In this document: one piece after another, positions 32,537 to 35,008 of the stretch
How positions within the stretch are numbered: the stretch's first letter is position 1
How the letters are laid out: the number at the start of each line of letters is the position of its first letter
Assembly (NCBI GenBank): GCA_910579645.1
Contig: CAJTVK010000036.1
Location: 1-35,008 of the forward strand
Origin: an uncultured Lachnospiraceae bacterium
GTDB taxonomy: Bacteria; Bacillota; Clostridia; Lachnospirales; Lachnospiraceae
DNA: 35,008 nucleotides
Direction: 5' to 3'
The notes under the pieces: generated by a model
The model's database searches: none
The model's input: the letters and a program-made list of their open reading frames with translations, nothing else
Told to the model about the DNA's origin: nothing
Translations under genes and position numbers: made by a program

Positions 32537-33628
32537 CTATTCGGAAAAAGTAAGGCTTATTTCACCCATAGAACATTCCAGAGAGCATTCCGCTGCCGCC
32601 TTATTGTTAATGCGGACATCTTCTGCCAGACCACTGTAATTTCTGCCGTCCACATCTATGCTGCCCACCGCACAGCAGATTTCGTAATTATAGTCCGAGA
32701 CTTTCCCCGAAAGAATCAATTCTATATTACCCATGCCGCATTCCATATCGATTTCCCGGCTGACACTGCCTTTCATATAAGTAGAGCCCAAACCGGTTTC
32801 CGCATCCAGCTTCTGTACATTTATCTTGTTCAGCGAAACGGCTCCCATTCCGGTTTCCACCTTCAGTTCCACACCGTCCAACTCTCCCACGATGATTTCC
32901 CCGGCACCCACTGACAAATCAATTTCATCTGCAGAAAGGGATGCAATCTCCACCACTCCGCCTCCCATCTCTATATCGGCCTCACGGAAAACCATACCCT
33001 TAGGAAGATACAGATAAACTCTTTCTTCCTTATTAATATACTGATCCCACATTTCTTTCCGGTTTCCTTCCAAATGGAACTTTCCGTTTTTCTCATAATA
33101 TCGGTAGGTTCCTTTGCCCTCTGTTTTTATGCCGAAAGTATCGCCTTCCGCCTCCTGTATATACAGCGCGGCTCCTCCGATTTCCACATCAAGGTCTTTC
33201 ACATCCGCCGCCCGTATGCCGGTATCCTCATAATCGGCAGCATCCGGCAGGCTCAAACTAATTTCGCCGTTATTCCCGCCGCCTGCAGCATTCGAAGCCG
33301 CATCCGATTCCGCAATACCCTCCAGATCTTCCAATTCCTCCAGCTTATCCAATTTCGCCAGATTCTCCAACTCTTCCAAATCCTCCAGTTTTTCCAAATC
33401 CTCCACTTCTTCTAATTCTTTCAAATCTTCCCAATCCATCCAGTCCCCCCAATGCCACCGGCTGTAATGACCGGGTATCGCCCAAGCAAGCCTAGCCCAT
33501 GAGCTGCTCCTGCCTATCTCGTTTGCCAGCCGCCAGCCGCCGGTAAAGTAACCGAAAACGCACAGTGTTCCTCCTATTATAATAAGGAACAAAGCCGTAC
33601 ACAACCATATTTTGCTGAATTTCTTCAT
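32537..33628 (-). CDS. DUF4097-type surface protein with membrane anchor and Glu/Leu repeat
   Basis: A 363-aa protein. One N-terminal membrane helix (about 8-29) is followed by a Trp-rich stretch (44-68), an acidic coiled-coil repeat built on the themes EDLEKL and EELENL (about 66-105), and a linker. A right-handed-beta-helix-like DUF4097 domain covers about 140-363, with repeated short strands such as DVEIGGA, ADIEMGGG, DLSVGAGE and DMECGMGN. Related domains occur in LiaG-like stress proteins. The start (AAGGAGG upstream) overlaps the HAAS gene stop as ATGA, so the two are coupled. The domain probably lies outside the cell, but the function is unknown. Confidence 0.85.
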   Translation of the reverse strand: MKKFSKIWLCTALFLIIIGGTLCVFGYFTGGWRLANEIGRSSSWARLAWAIPGHYSRWHWGDWMDWEDLKELEEVEDLEKLEDLEELENLAKLDKLEELEDLEGIAESDAASNAAGGGNNGEISLSLPDAADYEDTGIRAADVKDLDVEIGGAALYIQEAEGDTFGIKTEGKGTYRYYEKNGKFHLEGNRKEMWDQYINKEERVYLYLPKGMVFREADIEMGGGVVEIASLSADEIDLSVGAGEIIVGELDGVELKVETGMGAVSLNKINVQKLDAETGLGSTYMKGSVSREIDMECGMGNIELILSGKVSDYNYEICCAVGSIDVDGRNYSGLAEDVRINNKAAAECSLECSMGEISLTFSE

Positions 33629-34356
33629 ACGCTTTTCGCCCTCCTTCCCCGAAGCAGATTAGTACCTATCTTCACGATTCCCCTTATCACCCACGGAACG
33701 GCTTTGGCACATATCCAAACCGTCAGCCATACAAAGAACATCCCAATCCCTGCTAACAGTATCCCCAATCCAATCAGACAGATTCCTGCCAGCGGCACAC
33801 TGACCAACGTACCTATCCCGCATATCAGCAATCCTACTGCCGCTGCCAGCAAAGCAATGCCGGCTGCCGCCGCACCTGCCACAATCCCGAGAATGCCGCC
33901 CAAGATGCCGAAAGCCACGCCTATGACAGTGCCCGCCACACTTGCCAATATGGGAAAGGCCAGAATACATAATAATGCAATCAGCACAAGCATTCCCGGA
34001 GACATCGGCCTTTTCCCAAGCTTTGCCCGGAAGCCGCCCTTTTCCTGCCCGTCTGCGCTTCCGCCTTTTTCCGTCTTCTCCTTCCGGGCTATCTCGTTTT
34101 TCAGATCCTCGCCCAGTGCCTCGTTCCTATAGCCGGTTTCCGTAAATTCCCCTTTTTCCCCGCCATCGGCCAGCCCTTCCTTAATCACTCTGGCCAAATC
34201 CCGGGGAGAACCGAGAGAATCCAGCACTTCCTGCTCATTTTCCACTCCCGCATCATTCAGATAGTCATTATAATATTGAAGGGCTTCTTCTCTTTCGCTC
34301 TGCGAAATATCGGAAAGCAGCGCTTCCAGTTCCTTCATAAATTCCAATCGATTCAT
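33625..34356 (-). CDS. HAAS/DUF1700-family membrane protein
   Basis: A 243-aa protein. Residues 1-60 are the HAAS domain typical of PadR partners (MNRLEFMKELEALLSDISQS, ALQYYNDYLNDAG, LGSPRDLARVI). A charged linker follows, then a glycine/alanine-rich membrane region of about four or five helices (about 130-230). ATG 34356 has AGGAGG upstream; a start at 34389 would overlap padR. HAAS proteins are encoded beside PadR-like regulators and are thought to interact with them, linking the membrane to repressor activity. The gene sits 16 bp after padR and overlaps the DUF4097 gene. Confidence 0.92.
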   Translation of the reverse strand: MNRLEFMKELEALLSDISQSEREEALQYYNDYLNDAGVENEQEVLDSLGSPRDLARVIKEGLADGGEKGEFTETGYRNEALGEDLKNEIARKEKTEKGGSADGQEKGGFRAKLGKRPMSPGMLVLIALLCILAFPILASVAGTVIGVAFGILGGILGIVAGAAAAGIALLAAAVGLLICGIGTLVSVPLAGICLIGLGILLAGIGMFFVWLTVWICAKAVPWVIRGIVKIGTNLLRGRRAKSV

Positions 34357-34372
34357 ACCCAACCTCCTGTTT

Positions 34373-34690
34373 TCACTTTCCTCCCTCAAACATGGCGCTT
34401 ATTTTCGCGGAATACCGCTTCCACTCCCCTTTGTACAGTCCCAACTGAGCCGTCCCCTTTTCCGTCACCTTATAATAACGGCGGTTCCTTCCGGCACATT
34501 CCATGTCATACACGCTCAGGCATTCATCCTTCTGCAGCCGCCGCAGCACAGGATATAGGGTGGATTCCGACAGTTCAATCACCTGCCGCACTTCCTGTGT
34601 AATCTTATATCCGTAAGTGCCTTCCTGTTCTTTGGACACAACTGCAAGGACGATAGCATCCAACAACGCTGCTCCCGTATTAAATACCAT
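34373..34690 (-). CDS. PadR-family transcriptional regulator
   Basis: A 105-aa winged-helix repressor. The PadR domain covers nearly the whole protein: LLDAIVLAVVSKEQEGTYGY, KITQEV, LSESTLYPVLRRLQKDECL and GRNRRYYKVTEKG. It lacks a long C-terminal dimerisation domain, as in the short PadR-s2 type. The start has AAGGAG at suitable spacing. It is the first gene of the padR-HAAS-DUF4097-pspC operon and probably represses it through the palindromic sites around the upstream promoter, as known for this family. Its inducer is unknown. Confidence 0.95.
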   Translation of the reverse strand: MVFNTGAALLDAIVLAVVSKEQEGTYGYKITQEVRQVIELSESTLYPVLRRLQKDECLSVYDMECAGRNRRYYKVTEKGTAQLGLYKGEWKRYSAKISAMFEGGK

Positions 34691-34856
34691 ATCCTTTACT
34701 CCTTTCGCACCATCCGTACTTTCTTACTCTTACCCATACCTGTCACCTTTTCCCATCCCCTCTCTGTTCTCTTCCGGCCGGGCAGCCATATGCCGGCCTG
34801 CCGGCTTATCTGCCTTTCCTTTATCATATATTATGCTATATAATATTAATTTCGTT

Positions 34857-34925
34857 TATAATATTATATGTCATATACTATTTTTCTATGTTTTATACTA
34901 TACACCATATAATATTATATGTCAA
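34857..34925 (-). promoter_or_regulatory. padR operon promoter with repeated palindromic operators
   Basis: On the minus strand TTGACA (34920-34925), 17 nt, TATAGT (34897-34902). The 17-bp sequence TGACATATAATATTATA occurs twice in direct orientation, at 34908-34924 (overlapping the -35 and spacer) and 34857-34873 (in the transcribed leader). Each contains a perfect palindrome (ATATAATATTATAT in the first, TATAATATTATA in the second). A third, weaker relative lies near 34838-34850. This arrangement fits autorepression by PadR. Nothing further is recognisable from 34926 to the window end. Confidence 0.65.
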
Positions 34926-35008
34926 TAATTTTATTTAAAATTGATGAAAATTAATGTAACAGTTCAGCCTGAACGTTGTGTTGGGAGGCGGACGCCCGTG
35001 CGTGAGTT

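Noticed and set aside
34931..35008. Possible gene start or terminator at the right edge
   Set aside because: A small GTTCAG-C-CTGAAC dyad and a GC-rich end are visible, but too little sequence remains to assign anything.

Overview
The window looks like a chromosomal segment of a Gram-positive gut anaerobe of the Clostridia, most likely a Lachnospiraceae member. This is inferred from the gene content: lysine synthesis through DapL, a domain-permuted GH3 beta-glucosidase, a GH115 alpha-glucuronidase, a BceRSAB-type peptide-sensing module, PadR/HAAS and CidA/LrgB pairs, many purine-rich AGGAGG ribosome binding sites and ATGA stop/start overlaps. There is no rRNA, tRNA, CRISPR array or intact transposase. 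Most genes lie on the minus strand.

Layout. 1-2.3 kb: an edge-truncated sugar O-acetyltransferase and an RpiR/SIS sugar-responsive regulator, both visibly more AT-rich than the rest, followed by a scar of gene debris: two fragments of unknown origin, a dispersed repeat, and an in-frame chimera of a MerR start and an internally deleted ABC-2 permease. 2.4-6.2 kb: a GH3 beta-glucosidase and an alpha/beta-hydrolase-DUF3237 fusion in one operon. 6.4-7.3 kb: two tandem hairpins and a plus-strand membrane protein. 7.4-11.8 kb: response regulator, histidine kinase, ABC ATPase and FtsX-type permease (Bce family). 11.9-12.7 kb: a PD-(D/E)XK nuclease tail fragment and a HAD hydrolase. 13.2-15.4 kb: GH115 with a small coupled membrane protein. 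15.6-17.9 kb: purA with a LysR regulator downstream. 18.1-20.5 kb: a three-gene osmoprotectant (OpuC/OpuB-like) ABC transporter. 20.5-21.5 kb: a gene-poor stretch holding a consensus promoter with a LexA-like box and a 348-bp near-palindrome. 21.5-24.6 kb: a sugar-type binding lipoprotein followed at once by a chemoreceptor. 24.8-27 kb: dapF-dapL. 27.2-29.3 kb: a second chemoreceptor and a probable 33-codon gene. 29.3-32.1 kb: a CmpB-like membrane protein, then on the plus strand cidA/lrgA-lrgB and an ECF transporter S component. 32.3-34.9 kb: padR, a HAAS/DUF1700 membrane protein, a DUF4097 protein and a PspC protein, reading from a promoter that overlaps repeated perfect palindromes.

Together the genes suggest a motile, plant-glycan- or mucus-associated bacterium: glycosidases (GH3, GH115), a binding protein coupled to chemotaxis, and envelope-stress functions (Bce, CidA/LrgB, PadR-PspC). 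The observations most worth following are the 348-bp palindrome, the binding-protein/chemoreceptor pair without a transporter, the LexA-like box upstream of the osmoprotectant operon, the hydrolase-DUF3237 fusion with its five hexapeptide repeats, and the small gene at 29137-29238. I saw nothing I would call a new defence system. All family calls are from reading the translated sequence; no database search was possible.
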